Assembly: GCA_017513095.1 (NCBI GenBank)
Contig: JAFWDJ010000020.1
Coordinates: 81,996-145,995, forward strand
Length of the DNA: 64,000 nt
Origin: Clostridia bacterium
GTDB taxonomy: Bacteria; Bacillota; Clostridia; Oscillospirales; RGIG577
Reading direction: 5' to 3'
Shown here: positions 30,761 to 39,369 of the stretch, piece after piece
How the letters are laid out: the number at the start of each line of letters is the position of its first letter
How positions within the stretch are numbered: the first letter of the stretch is position 1
Translations under genes and position numbers: made by a program
The notes under the pieces: model-generated
Seen by the model: only the letters and a program-made list of their open reading frames with translations
Databases searched by the model: none
Told to the model about the DNA's origin: nothing

Positions 30761-30790
30761 GCTATACTCATTTGACGTATAAATCGTCAA
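30761..30790 (-). promoter_or_regulatory. Possible promoter/operator of the SLH gene
   Basis: On the minus strand TTGACG, 18-bp spacer, TATAGC. The -35 lies in a perfect palindrome TTGACG-N7-CGTCAA (30772-30790), which could be an operator. Confidence 0.45.
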
Positions 30791-31128
30791 ACATGTTCAA
30801 AAAAGTTATGTATACCCGGGCTTAATATCTCCCCCCCGCCTTGCTTTCGCGTCCGGCGCGCGGCCGTGTTTTCGGGGGGACGGCCGCCCAAAACGGATAT
30901 TCGTAGATATTATATAATAAAAATATAAAAAACACAATTAAAAACATATAAGTATATTATTTATTTTTAAAAATCTATATAAAAGGTTGCATTTGTGTTA
31001 TATAAAACTTATGTAAAACGGTAAAAGGGGCGTTCTGCGGATAAAAAACTGCCGAAAACGGCAAATAATATTAACGCGGTTTAAAAATTGTTTATAAATA
31101 CGCAATAGATTTTTTCTGAAGCGTGTAA
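30791..31128. other. AT-rich divergent intergenic region
   Basis: This gap separates the divergent SLH and secA genes. It has a C/G-rich patch (30830-30895) followed by very A/T-rich DNA. Apart from promoter-like signals near each end I see no gene, repeat family member or RNA. Confidence 0.5.
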
Positions 31129-31134
31129 TATAAT
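31129..31134 (+). promoter_or_regulatory. Likely secA -10 element
   Basis: TATAAT 43 bp before the secA start; the matching -35 is poor, so only the -10 is proposed. Confidence 0.4.
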
Positions 31135-31176
31135 ATTTTTTAACAGAACAATAAGCACTGTACAACGGAGGATAAA

Positions 31177-33918
31177 ATGGGATTTTTAGACAAGTTATTC
31201 GGCACTTCCAGCCAAAAAGAGCTGAAGCGCATGAATCCTACGATAGATAAGATCGAAGCACTTGACGCAAAGTTCTCCGCGATGAGCTCCGAGGAGCTTC
31301 GCGGCATGACCGAAAAGCTAAAGGCGCGTCTTGCCGCGGGCGAGACCACCGACGACATACTGCCCGAGGCGTTCGCCACCGTGCGCGAGGCGTCGTGGCG
31401 CGTGCTCGGCTTAAAGCATTACCGCGTGCAGCTCATCGGCGGCCTCGTACTCTATCAGGGACGCATCGCCGAGATGAAAACGGGCGAAGGCAAAACGCTC
31501 GTAGCAACGCTGCCCGCGTACCTTATGGCGCTGACGGGAAACGGCGTTCACATCGTAACCGTAAACGACTACCTCGCCAAGCGAGACAGCGAGTGGATGG
31601 GCAAGATATACCGCTATCTGGGCTTAAGCGTCGGCCTTGTAATAAACGGGCTTGAGCATTCCGTAAAAAAGGCGGCCTACGCCGCCGATATCACCTACGG
31701 CACGAACAACGAATACGGCTTTGACTACTTAAGGGACAACATGGTGACGCGAAAGGAATCGATGGTGCAGCGCGGTCACGCCTTCGCCATCGTCGACGAG
31801 GTCGACTCGATACTCATAGACGAGGCGCGCACGCCGCTTATCATCTCGGGCCAGGGCGGCGATTCGACGGAGATCTTCACCCGCGTCAACCGCTTCGTAA
31901 AGGGACTTCGTCCCATGCGCATGGTGGAGCTTAACGATAAGGAGTCCTACGACGACGTCGACGCCGACTATATCGTGGACGAGAAGGCAAAGAACGCGAC
32001 TCTCACCCCGCGCGGCGTTAAAAAGGCGGAGCAGACGTTCGCCGTCGACAACCTTATGGACCCCGAAAACATGCGCCTTCTTCACCACATAAACCAGGCG
32101 ATCCACGCCCACGGCGTAAAGGTGAAGGATATAGACTACGTCGTAAAGGACGGGCAGGTCCTTATCGTCGACGAGTTCACGGGACGCATAATGATGGGAC
32201 GCCGCTACTCCGAGGGCCTTCATCAGGCGATAGAGGCAAAGGAAGGCGTGCCGATAAAGAAGGACAGCCGCACGCTCGCGAGCATCACCTTCCAGAATTA
32301 CTTCAGATTATATAAAAAGCTCTCCGGCATGACCGGTACCGCCCTCACCGAGCAGGAGGAATTCCAGGAGATATACAAGCTCGACGTCGTGGAGATACCC
32401 ACGAACAAGCCGATGCAGCGCAAGGACAATCCCGACGCCATTTACCGCACCGAGGCGGGCAAGTTCAAGGCCGTAGTCGAGAAGATAAAGGCGTGCCACG
32501 AAAAAGAGCAGCCGATACTCGTAGGTACGATAACGATAGAAAAGTCGGAGATACTTTCAAAGCTCCTTCGTCAGAACGGCATACCCCACGAGGTCTTAAA
32601 CGCGAAGAACCACGAAAAGGAGGCGTATATCGTAGCGCAGGCAGGAAAGCCCGGCGCCGTAACGATAGCCACTAATATGGCCGGACGAGGTACCGACATA
32701 ATGCTCGGCGGCAACGCCGAATTCATGTCGAAGCGCGAGATGGAGAAGGAGGGCTTCGACGAGCGCCTTATCTTCGAGGCGACCGAATTTTCGGAGACTA
32801 CCGACGAGGACATCCTGCGCTCGCGCAAGCGCTACGCGGAGCTACTCGCGAAGAACAAGGAGCTCATCGCGCCCGACGCCGAAAAGGTGCGCGCGGCGGG
32901 CGGCCTTTATATCCTCGGCACCGAGCGTCACGACAGCCGCCGCATAGACAATCAGCTTCGCGGACGTGCCGGCCGTCAGGGCGACCCCGGCGAATCGTGC
33001 TTCCTCATTTCGCTTGAGGACGACATCGCACGTCTCTTCGCGGGCGAAAAGCTAAAGCCGTTCATGGAAAAGTTCGGCTTCGACGACTCCGAGCCGATAG
33101 AGAACAACATGGTCTCAAACATCATAGAAAACGCGCAGAAGAACGTCGAAAGCCAGAACTTCGGATACAGAAAGAACGTAATAAAGTTCGACGACGTTTT
33201 AAATCAGCAGCGTGAGATAATCTACAGCCAGCGCCGCCAGGTATTAAACGGCGAGAACATGCGTCCCATCATTCTCAAAATGATAGAGGACACGATAAAC
33301 GACGACGTTATGCTCTACGCGAACTCCGATATACCCGACGAGTGGAACATAAAGGGCTTAAAGACGCAGTTCGAGGGGCTTTTCCTCACGCGCGACGACC
33401 TCAATTTCACAACCGAGGACTTCGACCGCATAACGCAGAGCGATCTTCGCGACTTTCTTCAGACGCGCGCGCTCGAGGTATACGAGGCCAAGGAGAAGCG
33501 CATCGGCGAGGACATAATGCGCCAGCTCGAACGCATTATACTCCTTCAGAACGTCGACAACAAGTGGATGGACCACATCGACATGATGGACCATCTGCGC
33601 CAGACCGTAAACCTTCGCGCCTACGCGCAGAAGGACCCGCTCGTTGAATACAAATTCGAGGGCGCCAATATGTTCGACGAGATGATAGCGAGCATAAAGG
33701 CCGATACGGTGCGCTACGTCTACCTTGCCGAGATAAGGGAGAGAAAGGAGCCGCAGAGCAGTCCCGCAATGCCGCAGAACATGCGCACGAACCGCGATGC
33801 CGGAGCTAACGCGGGCGCGGGCAAGGCGCAGCCCGTAAAGGTCGGCAGGAAGGTCGGCCGAAACGACCCCTGCCCCTGCGGAAGCGGCAAAAAATATAAA
33901 AAGTGCTGCGGCGCGTAA
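31177..33918 (+). CDS. secA: Preprotein translocase ATPase SecA
   Basis: A 913-residue motor that drives unfolded proteins through SecYEG. Walker A is in MKTGEGKTLVATLPAY, the DEAD-type motif in IVDEVDSILIDEARTPLI, the cross-linking region around GYDYLRDNM-like EYGFDYLRDN, and motif VI in DNQLRGRAGRQGDPG. The C terminus carries the SEC-C zinc motif CPCGSGKKYKKCC. It starts with GGAGG and is followed by prfB after 33 bp, a pairing common in Firmicutes. Confidence 0.98.
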   Translation: MGFLDKLFGTSSQKELKRMNPTIDKIEALDAKFSAMSSEELRGMTEKLKARLAAGETTDDILPEAFATVREASWRVLGLKHYRVQLIGGLVLYQGRIAEMKTGEGKTLVATLPAYLMALTGNGVHIVTVNDYLAKRDSEWMGKIYRYLGLSVGLVINGLEHSVKKAAYAADITYGTNNEYGFDYLRDNMVTRKESMVQRGHAFAIVDEVDSILIDEARTPLIISGQGGDSTEIFTRVNRFVKGLRPMRMVELNDKESYDDVDADYIVDEKAKNATLTPRGVKKAEQTFAVDNLMDPENMRLLHHINQAIHAHGVKVKDIDYVVKDGQVLIVDEFTGRIMMGRRYSEGLHQAIEAKEGVPIKKDSRTLASITFQNYFRLYKKLSGMTGTALTEQEEFQEIYKLDVVEIPTNKPMQRKDNPDAIYRTEAGKFKAVVEKIKACHEKEQPILVGTITIEKSEILSKLLRQNGIPHEVLNAKNHEKEAYIVAQAGKPGAVTIATNMAGRGTDIMLGGNAEFMSKREMEKEGFDERLIFEATEFSETTDEDILRSRKRYAELLAKNKELIAPDAEKVRAAGGLYILGTERHDSRRIDNQLRGRAGRQGDPGESCFLISLEDDIARLFAGEKLKPFMEKFGFDDSEPIENNMVSNIIENAQKNVESQNFGYRKNVIKFDDVLNQQREIIYSQRRQVLNGENMRPIILKMIEDTINDDVMLYANSDIPDEWNIKGLKTQFEGLFLTRDDLNFTTEDFDRITQSDLRDFLQTRALEVYEAKEKRIGEDIMRQLERIILLQNVDNKWMDHIDMMDHLRQTVNLRAYAQKDPLVEYKFEGANMFDEMIASIKADTVRYVYLAEIRERKEPQSSPAMPQNMRTNRDAGANAGAGKAQPVKVGRKVGRNDPCPCGSGKKYKKCCGA

Positions 33919-33951
33919 TACGATAAAAATACACGACCGAACGAGGTATTT

Positions 33952-35067
33952 ATGATACGATTTGAAGAAATGAAGCAGAAGCTTCTTGCAATGAAGCCGA
34001 AAATTGAAGAGCTGTCCGAGGCGCTTTCGCTCGAGGACGCGAAGAAGGAAATAGCCGCGCTCGAGGAAAAGACGGCCGCGCCCGATTTCTGGTCGTCGCA
34101 GGACGGCGAAAATCAGAAGATACTGCAGCGCCTTTCGGAGCTCAAAGCGAAGGTCGAGGCGTACAAGAGCCTTTATAATAACTGGGAGGACACGCTCACG
34201 CTCACGGAGATGGCGCTCGAAGAGCAGGACGAGTCGGTTTGGGACGACGTGGAGACATCATACGGCGAGGTGTCTGAAACGCTCGACCGTATGACGCTCG
34301 AAACGCTGCTTTCGGGGCAGTACGACAAGAACAACGCAATTCTCACCTTCCACGCGGGTGCGGGCGGCACCGAGGCGCAGGACTGGGCGGAGATGCTCTA
34401 CCGAATGTACACGCGCTACGCGGAGCGCCATCATTTCAAGGTGAAGCTCATAGATTTTCTCGACGGCGACGAGGCGGGCTTAAAGAGCGCGACGGTGCTC
34501 ATCGAGGGCACGAACGCCTACGGCTATTTAAAGAGCGAGGCGGGCGTTCACAGGCTCGTGCGCATTTCGCCGTTCGACGCCTCCGGCAGGCGTCATACCT
34601 CGTTTGCCTCGCTTGAGGTAATGCCCGAGATAAACGAGGATATGAACATAACGATAAATCCCGACGACCTGAAGGTCGACACCTTCCGTTCCTCCGGCGC
34701 GGGCGGCCAGCACGTAAACAAGACGGAGTCGGCCATACGCATAACGCATATACCGACGGGCATCGTCGTGGCGTGCCAGACGGAGCGAAGCCAGCATCAG
34801 AACAGGGACACCGCGATGAAGATGCTCATCTCGAAGCTCGTTGAAATAAAGGAGCGCGAGCATCTCGAACGCATCGAGGATATAAAGGGCGAGCAGAAGG
34901 AAATAGCGTGGGGCTCGCAGATACGCTCCTATGTATTCATGCCGTATACGCTCGCCAAGGATCACCGCACGGGCTACGAGTCGGGCAATATAAACGCCGT
35001 CATGGACGGCGACATCGACGGATTTATAAACGAATACTTAAAGCAGCTAAGTCAGGGCAAGCTGTGA
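33952..35067 (+). CDS. prfB: Peptide chain release factor 2, without programmed frameshift
   Basis: A 371-residue release factor for UGA/UAA. The peptidyl-hydrolase GGQ loop is in RSSGAGGQHVNKTESA; the codon-recognition region SPFDASGRR is consistent with RF2 (SPF tripeptide). Most bacterial prfB genes carry an in-frame UGA near codon 25 that requires +1 frameshifting. Here the corresponding region (34000-34040, EELSEALSLEDAKKE) is continuous, with no CTTTGA slip site, so the autoregulatory frameshift is absent. Confidence 0.96.
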   Translation: MIRFEEMKQKLLAMKPKIEELSEALSLEDAKKEIAALEEKTAAPDFWSSQDGENQKILQRLSELKAKVEAYKSLYNNWEDTLTLTEMALEEQDESVWDDVETSYGEVSETLDRMTLETLLSGQYDKNNAILTFHAGAGGTEAQDWAEMLYRMYTRYAERHHFKVKLIDFLDGDEAGLKSATVLIEGTNAYGYLKSEAGVHRLVRISPFDASGRRHTSFASLEVMPEINEDMNITINPDDLKVDTFRSSGAGGQHVNKTESAIRITHIPTGIVVACQTERSQHQNRDTAMKMLISKLVEIKEREHLERIEDIKGEQKEIAWGSQIRSYVFMPYTLAKDHRTGYESGNINAVMDGDIDGFINEYLKQLSQGKL

Positions 35068-35073
35068 TTATAT

Positions 35074-35105
35074 TAAAAAATGACGCGTCATGCGTCATTT
35101 TTTTA
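35074..35105 (+). terminator. secA-prfB terminator
   Basis: AAAAATGACGCGTCATGCGTCATTTTT-type hairpin with T7, starting 7 bp after the prfB stop. Confidence 0.9.
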
Positions 35106-35120
35106 TGCGCCCGGATAATT

Positions 35121-35530
35121 GCCTTCCCCTTCGAGGGGAAGGTGGCACGGCGCAAGCCGTGACGGATGAGGTGTTATTGCCTCCATCCCCGAGGGAGGTG
35201 GCAGCGCCAACGGCGCTGACGGAGGGAGTCGCCTCCCCTTCGCAGGGCATATCGGTTTACATAATTTCCTCCCCCTCGGGGGAAGGTGTCTGCGGGCAGA
35301 CGGATGAGGGGCAGCACCAACGGCGCATGCGTCCCTCGTCTTGGCTCCCTTGTGCAAAGGGAGCTGTCGGCGCAGCCGACTGAGGGATTGTCGCCCTCCC
35401 CAAAGCCTTCCCCTTCGAGGGGAAGGTGGCCGCCGTGCGGCCGGATGAGGTGCAGCGCCGCCCGGCGCGTGCGTTTTTATCGGCTCCCTTGTGCAAAGGG
35501 AGCTGTCTGCGAAGCAGACTGAGGGATTGT
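35121..35530 (+). repeat. Cluster of REP1 and REP2 palindromes
   Basis: Four REP2-like units (35121-35172, 35180-35227, 35268-35311, 35405-35450) and two intact REP1 units (35343-35391 and 35482-35530) stand side by side in mixed orientation. The motif GGTTTACATAA (35253) lies between them. No gene is supported here. Confidence 0.8.
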
Positions 35531-35563
35531 AACTGCATTGCTCTATTTATACTTTAAGCTCAT

Positions 35564-36310
35564 AAAATGCTTTGCCGCCAAGTTTTCAACCTATCTTCCC
35601 TTATATTCTAAGCTTTTTGTTCTGCTTATACATCTTTCTTTTTAGAGCTTCGCTCTAAAGACTCAAATCGCCTCCCGCGGGGGTACTTTTGGAAACAAAA
35701 GTACCAAAATTTCCGGGGGAAATCGGCTGAGGCTCGCAGGGCTTCTTCTAAATGCAAGCTCACATCAGCGCTTAGCGCCGATTTCCCCCCGTCCCCCTTT
35801 GATTTTATGGCCTCGATGTCATTCTTTATCGGTAGATGACACAATCAAAATCAGACGGGCGCACGATGCGCCCGACACGGCGCGGCCGATGGGGTTGCAT
35901 TGGCTTGCCGAAAGCGACTTTCAGCGGGCGCGGAGGCTTGGAGCGGCTCTGCCGCGGAATTTGATGACGCGCAAAGTTATCTCGAATGATGCTTCATGCC
36001 GAGGCAACTATAAGTATAAGCGTAAATTGCGCCTTTTTGTCGTGGGAGAAGGCGAAGGGTATTACGTAGTAACGCCGAGCGGAGAGGCCCGCGCGAGCGA
36101 GGCCGGGAGCGAGGGAGCGGAGAGACGGAGAGGCGGCGAGTCTCTCGGAAATTTTGGTTCTTTTGTTTCCAAAAGAACCCCCGCGGGAGGCGACAAAAGT
36201 CTTTAGAACGGAGTTCTGAAAAAGAATATATGTTAAGGCAGAATGCCATGTTGTAAGTAAGGCAAAAGATAGGTTAAAAACTGAGAAAAAGGCTTTCTAA
36301 TAAGGCTTAA
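35564..36310 (+). repeat. Long intergenic inverted-repeat element, copy B
   Basis: The same layout and orientation as copy A: outer TTAAGCTCAT / AAGGCTTAA ends, the AGACT..AAATC.CCTCCCGCGG block, the TACTTTTGGAAACAAAAGTA hairpin, the GGGCGCACGATGCGCCC core, and the right-hand TTCTTTTGTTTCCAAAAGAA hairpin followed by GTCTTTAGAACGGAGTTC. It has no small GC palindrome in either arm and so serves as an empty-site reference for copy C. Confidence 0.8.
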
Positions 36311-36333
36311 GTATACATTGGTACAGAGTGCAG

Positions 36334-36382
36334 ACAATCCCTCAGTCAGCAGAGCTGACAGCTCCCTTTACACAAGGGAGCC
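36334..36382 (-). repeat. REP1 palindrome
   Basis: Reverse-oriented unit (ACAATCCCTCAGTCAGCAGA...GGGAGCC). Its ACAATCCCTCAGTCAGCAGA segment is identical to the sequence that encodes the end of the DUF559 protein at 53229. Confidence 0.8.
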
Positions 36383-36410
36383 GATAAAAACGCACACGCC
36401 GAGCGGCGCT

Positions 36411-36544
36411 GCACCTCATCCGTCACGGCTTGCGCCGTGCCGCTTTCCTAACCACACCAACAACCACCCCGAAAAATGCAAGCATTTTTTGGGGACCCCG
36501 GAATCCGCGGGCGTATTCTTCGGGGGCACCGGCGAGGGGAAGGC
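36411..36544 (+). repeat. REP2 palindrome interrupted by nested small palindromes
   Basis: The unit starts CACCTCATCCGTCACGGC and resumes CGAGGGGAAGGC. About 83 bp between the TTCC and CGAGG of the outer hairpin is foreign relative to intact copies and consists of two small GC palindromes, one inside the other. Confidence 0.75.
36449..36531 (-). repeat. Small GC palindromes (P45 family), copies 3a/3b, one nested in the other
   Basis: On the minus strand the outer copy starts CCGGTGCCCCCGAAGAATAC...GGATT. It is broken by an inner copy (CCGGGGTCCCC...ATGCTTGCAT...CGGGGTGGTTG) and continues TTGGTGTGGTT. Confidence 0.65.
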
Positions 36545-36578
36545 ATAAAAAAATGACGCTTTCGCGTCATTTTTTTAC
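36545..36578 (-). terminator. Terminator of the aromatic operon
   Basis: AAAAATGACGCTTTCGCGTCATTTTT-type hairpin that overlaps the end of aroQ; T7 on the minus side. Confidence 0.85.
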
Positions 36579-37001
36579 GTATTCCGCGACTGCGTGCATC
36601 GCGTCAACGTACCCCTGTATCCCTCGGCCCTTTATCGTGTCTATACAAGCGGCGCGGATGAACGATACGCGCCTGAAATCCTCGCGCGTGTCGGGGTCGG
36701 AGATGTGAACCTCTATCGTCGGTATGCCGACGGCCTTTACGGCGTCGAGCAGCGCCACGCTCGTATGCGTATACGCGCCGGGATTTATCACGATGCCGTC
36801 GATGCGCCCGTACGCGCCCTGTATCGCGTCGACGAGCGCGCCCTCGTGGTTCGACTGGAAAAACTCGACCGAAACGCCCATTGAGTCCGCTTCCGTCTTA
36901 ATCAGCTCTACGAGGTCATTATACGTCGTGCGGCCGTAGATTTCCGGCTCGCGCACGCCCAGCATATTAAGATTAGGCCCGTTTATCACAAGTATTTTCA
37001 C
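36567..37001 (-). CDS. aroQ: Type II 3-dehydroquinate dehydratase
   Basis: A 144-residue dodecamer-forming enzyme that converts dehydroquinate to dehydroshikimate. The signature VINGPNLNMLGVREPEIYG contains the catalytic Tyr; NPGAYTHTS and EVHISDP hold the substrate-binding Asn and catalytic His. It is the last gene of the operon and overlaps the end of the aroE-aroK gene by 29 bp. Confidence 0.97.
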   Translation of the reverse strand: MKILVINGPNLNMLGVREPEIYGRTTYNDLVELIKTEADSMGVSVEFFQSNHEGALVDAIQGAYGRIDGIVINPGAYTHTSVALLDAVKAVGIPTIEVHISDPDTREDFRRVSFIRAACIDTIKGRGIQGYVDAMHAVAEYVKK

Positions 37002-38226
37002 AAAAATCCCTCCAAATGCGCTCCGCCGCGTCCTCGGGCGAAGCGTCGTTCCTTATTGAAACGTCGCAAAACCGCTCGTACATGGGAAGGCGCTCCGCGT
37101 ACATCTTATAAAGGTCCGCGCCCTGCGAAAGCGGGCGCCCGTCGCGCGAAAGTAGTTCTATATCGCGCTCTATATGATATATGCGCCCGTTGCCGCGAAG
37201 CGGCGCGAGGTTCCTTTCGTCCTTGACGGCGCCGCCGCCCGTCATAATTATCGTGCCGCTGCCGCGTCCCGCCTCGGCCACGGCCTCGCGCTCCATGCGG
37301 CGAAATTCCGCCTCGCCGAAGCGCGCGAATATCTCGGGTATCGAAATTCCGGCGCGCGCCTCGATGAGCGCGTCCGTGTCCACGGATCTGCGCCCCGTAA
37401 GGCGTTCGAGCGCTTCGCCTATCGTCGTCTTGCCGCTGCCCGGCATACCGATGATGACGATATTCTCCGATTCGCGCGAAAGCTTCGCCGTTATGTCCCC
37501 GATGACGGCGTCGTCAAACTTTTTGTCAAAGAAATACTCCTCCGCCGCCTTCGCCTGCGCGACGAGCATAAAAAGCCCGCCCGAGCACGGGATGCCGAGA
37601 GCGCGCGCCTGCATGATAAGCGCCGTGCGCGCCGGGTTGTATATGAGGTCCAAGACACCCTCGCACGATTTAAAAATACTTAAATCTACCGGCGATGCGC
37701 CGTTATTCGGGTACATGCCGACGGGCGTCGCGTTCACGATTACCTGCGCGTCGGCGTGCTTTCCGATGTTCTCGTAATTATCCTCGCCGCTTCTCGATAT
37801 GCACACGATCTGACGCGCGCCCGCCTTCTCGGCTGCGGCGCGCACCGCAAGATACGCTCCCCCGCTTCCGAGGATCACGACCTTCTTTCCCGCAAGCGAA
37901 ATGCCCGCGCGCGCGGCCATGTACATAAAGCCGTACACGTCTGTATTATAGGCGTAAAGTCTGCCGTCGGCACGTCTTACTATCGTGTTGACGCTTCCCA
38001 CGCTTTCGGCGTCCGGCGATATGACGTCGCAGTACTTCATCACGTCGCGCTTATACGGAATGGTCACGTTGAGGCCGCCGATATCGGGGCGTGAAAGGAA
38101 CTCCCGAAGCTCTTCGGACTCCAGCTCGAACAGGCGGTATGCGCCGTTGCCCATCGCGGCGTGAATCGGCGCGGAATAGCTGTGGCCGAGCTTTCGCCCG
38201 ATAAGGCCGTACAGTTTTTCCGCCAT
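36973..38226 (-). CDS. aroEK: Shikimate dehydrogenase-shikimate kinase fusion
   Basis: A 417-residue bifunctional protein. Residues 1-250 are AroE: GLIGRKLGHSYSAPIHAAMG (shikimate binding), catalytic Lys59 in NVTIPYKRD, Asp96 in NTDVYGF, and a dinucleotide loop in VVILGSGGAYLAVRAA. About 255-417 is shikimate kinase: P-loop GMPGSGKTTIG (260-270), DTDALIE, the FGEAEFRRMERE helix and the MTGGGAV turn. It performs two consecutive steps, dehydroshikimate to shikimate to shikimate-3-phosphate. The start lies 3 bp after pheA. Confidence 0.95.
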   Translation of the reverse strand: MAEKLYGLIGRKLGHSYSAPIHAAMGNGAYRLFELESEELREFLSRPDIGGLNVTIPYKRDVMKYCDVISPDAESVGSVNTIVRRADGRLYAYNTDVYGFMYMAARAGISLAGKKVVILGSGGAYLAVRAAAEKAGARQIVCISRSGEDNYENIGKHADAQVIVNATPVGMYPNNGASPVDLSIFKSCEGVLDLIYNPARTALIMQARALGIPCSGGLFMLVAQAKAAEEYFFDKKFDDAVIGDITAKLSRESENIVIIGMPGSGKTTIGEALERLTGRRSVDTDALIEARAGISIPEIFARFGEAEFRRMEREAVAEAGRGSGTIIMTGGGAVKDERNLAPLRGNGRIYHIERDIELLSRDGRPLSQGADLYKMYAERLPMYERFCDVSIRNDASPEDAAERIWRDFCENTCDKRA

Positions 38227-38228
38227 TT

Positions 38229-39368
38229 TTACACCTCTGCGTAATTGCCGAGGAACGTAAAGCTCTCGCAGTTGCGCTCAAGCTCCTCCAGCATCGCAAG
38301 AACGCCCGGCTCATGAACGGACGCGTCGAGCTCCAAAAAGAATATGAACTCAAAATTGCTTCCCGTCACGGGGCAGCTTTCGAGCTTGCTCATATTTACG
38401 CCCGCAACCGACAGACGCGCAAGTATCTCATAGAGCGCGCCCGGCCTGTTGTCGCACGCGATGATAAGGCTTATATGATTTGCGCCCGCGTATATCTCGG
38501 GCTTCTTCGAGATGCATATGAATCTCGTGTAGTTGTTGTCGCTGTTCTGTAAATCGGAGTTTATCGTTTCAAGACCGTAAAGCTGCGCGCATCTGTGCGA
38601 GGAGATCGCCGCGCGGTAATTGCACTCCGACTCCGCCACGAGCTTTGCGGCCATCGCCGTATTGTCGCACGGTATCACCTTTACGCCGGGGCCGAGCTTT
38701 GAAAGAAAATCGCTGCACTGACCGAGCGCCTGCTCGTGCGAGTATATTTCCTTTACGTCGCTCATCTTCGTGCCGGGCTTTACCATAAGCTCGTGATGTA
38801 TAAAGAGGCGGATGCTTCTTACTATCGAGAAGTTCCTCTCCACGAGAAGGTCGTATACGGCGCGCACAGAGCCGTTCGCGCTGTTCTCTATCGGCACTAC
38901 GCCGTATTTGCAGAGTCCCGAATCAACGGCGTCGAACACCGCGCCGAAGCTCTTTAAATACATGAGTCTGCCTCTGGGGAAAAGCTTGTCGCAGGCCTCC
39001 TGCGAATTTGCGCCCTCAACGCCCTGACACGCCACGGTGCCCGTCTGCGGGAACACGTCGCCGCCGTTTTCAAGGCCGCGGTCGATTATCTTCTTTACGG
39101 CGCTGTCGCCCGCCAAAAGCTCCTCCTGACGCGCGCGCGAAAGGCCGAATATCGTTGAGAAGAGATGATAGGAATAACGCTCCATATCGCCCGATCTGTC
39201 GGTCACCTTGGCTAAAATTTCGCGCTCACGCGTCTTGTTGTATATCGCCATGGAGTTTTCCTTCTTATACTTTGCCACCTCGTCCGAAAGCGCCATGCGT
39301 TTAAGGAACGCGTCGAGCAGCGTGTCGTCCACCTTATCTATTTTCGCCCTGATCTCGTTTAAATCCAT
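38229..39368 (-). CDS. pheA: Bifunctional chorismate mutase/prephenate dehydratase
   Basis: A 379-residue P-protein. Residues 1-90 are an AroQ-type chorismate mutase (LNEIRAKIDKVDDTLLDAFLKRMALSDEVAKYK). About 105-285 is prephenate dehydratase (GVEGANSQEACDKLF, VPIENSANGSVRAVYDLL, HHELMV...). About 295-379 is an ACT domain (SLIIACDNRPGALYEILARLSVAGVNMSKLES, then FEFIFFLELD), the usual Phe feedback site. It lies 1 bp after aroC. Confidence 0.95.
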   Translation of the reverse strand: MDLNEIRAKIDKVDDTLLDAFLKRMALSDEVAKYKKENSMAIYNKTREREILAKVTDRSGDMERYSYHLFSTIFGLSRARQEELLAGDSAVKKIIDRGLENGGDVFPQTGTVACQGVEGANSQEACDKLFPRGRLMYLKSFGAVFDAVDSGLCKYGVVPIENSANGSVRAVYDLLVERNFSIVRSIRLFIHHELMVKPGTKMSDVKEIYSHEQALGQCSDFLSKLGPGVKVIPCDNTAMAAKLVAESECNYRAAISSHRCAQLYGLETINSDLQNSDNNYTRFICISKKPEIYAGANHISLIIACDNRPGALYEILARLSVAGVNMSKLESCPVTGSNFEFIFFLELDASVHEPGVLAMLEELERNCESFTFLGNYAEV

Positions 39369-39369
39369 T

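Noticed and set aside
35121-35530. Possible CRISPR array because of closely spaced repeats
   Set aside because: Units differ in orientation and type, spacing is irregular, there are no uniform spacers and no cas genes.
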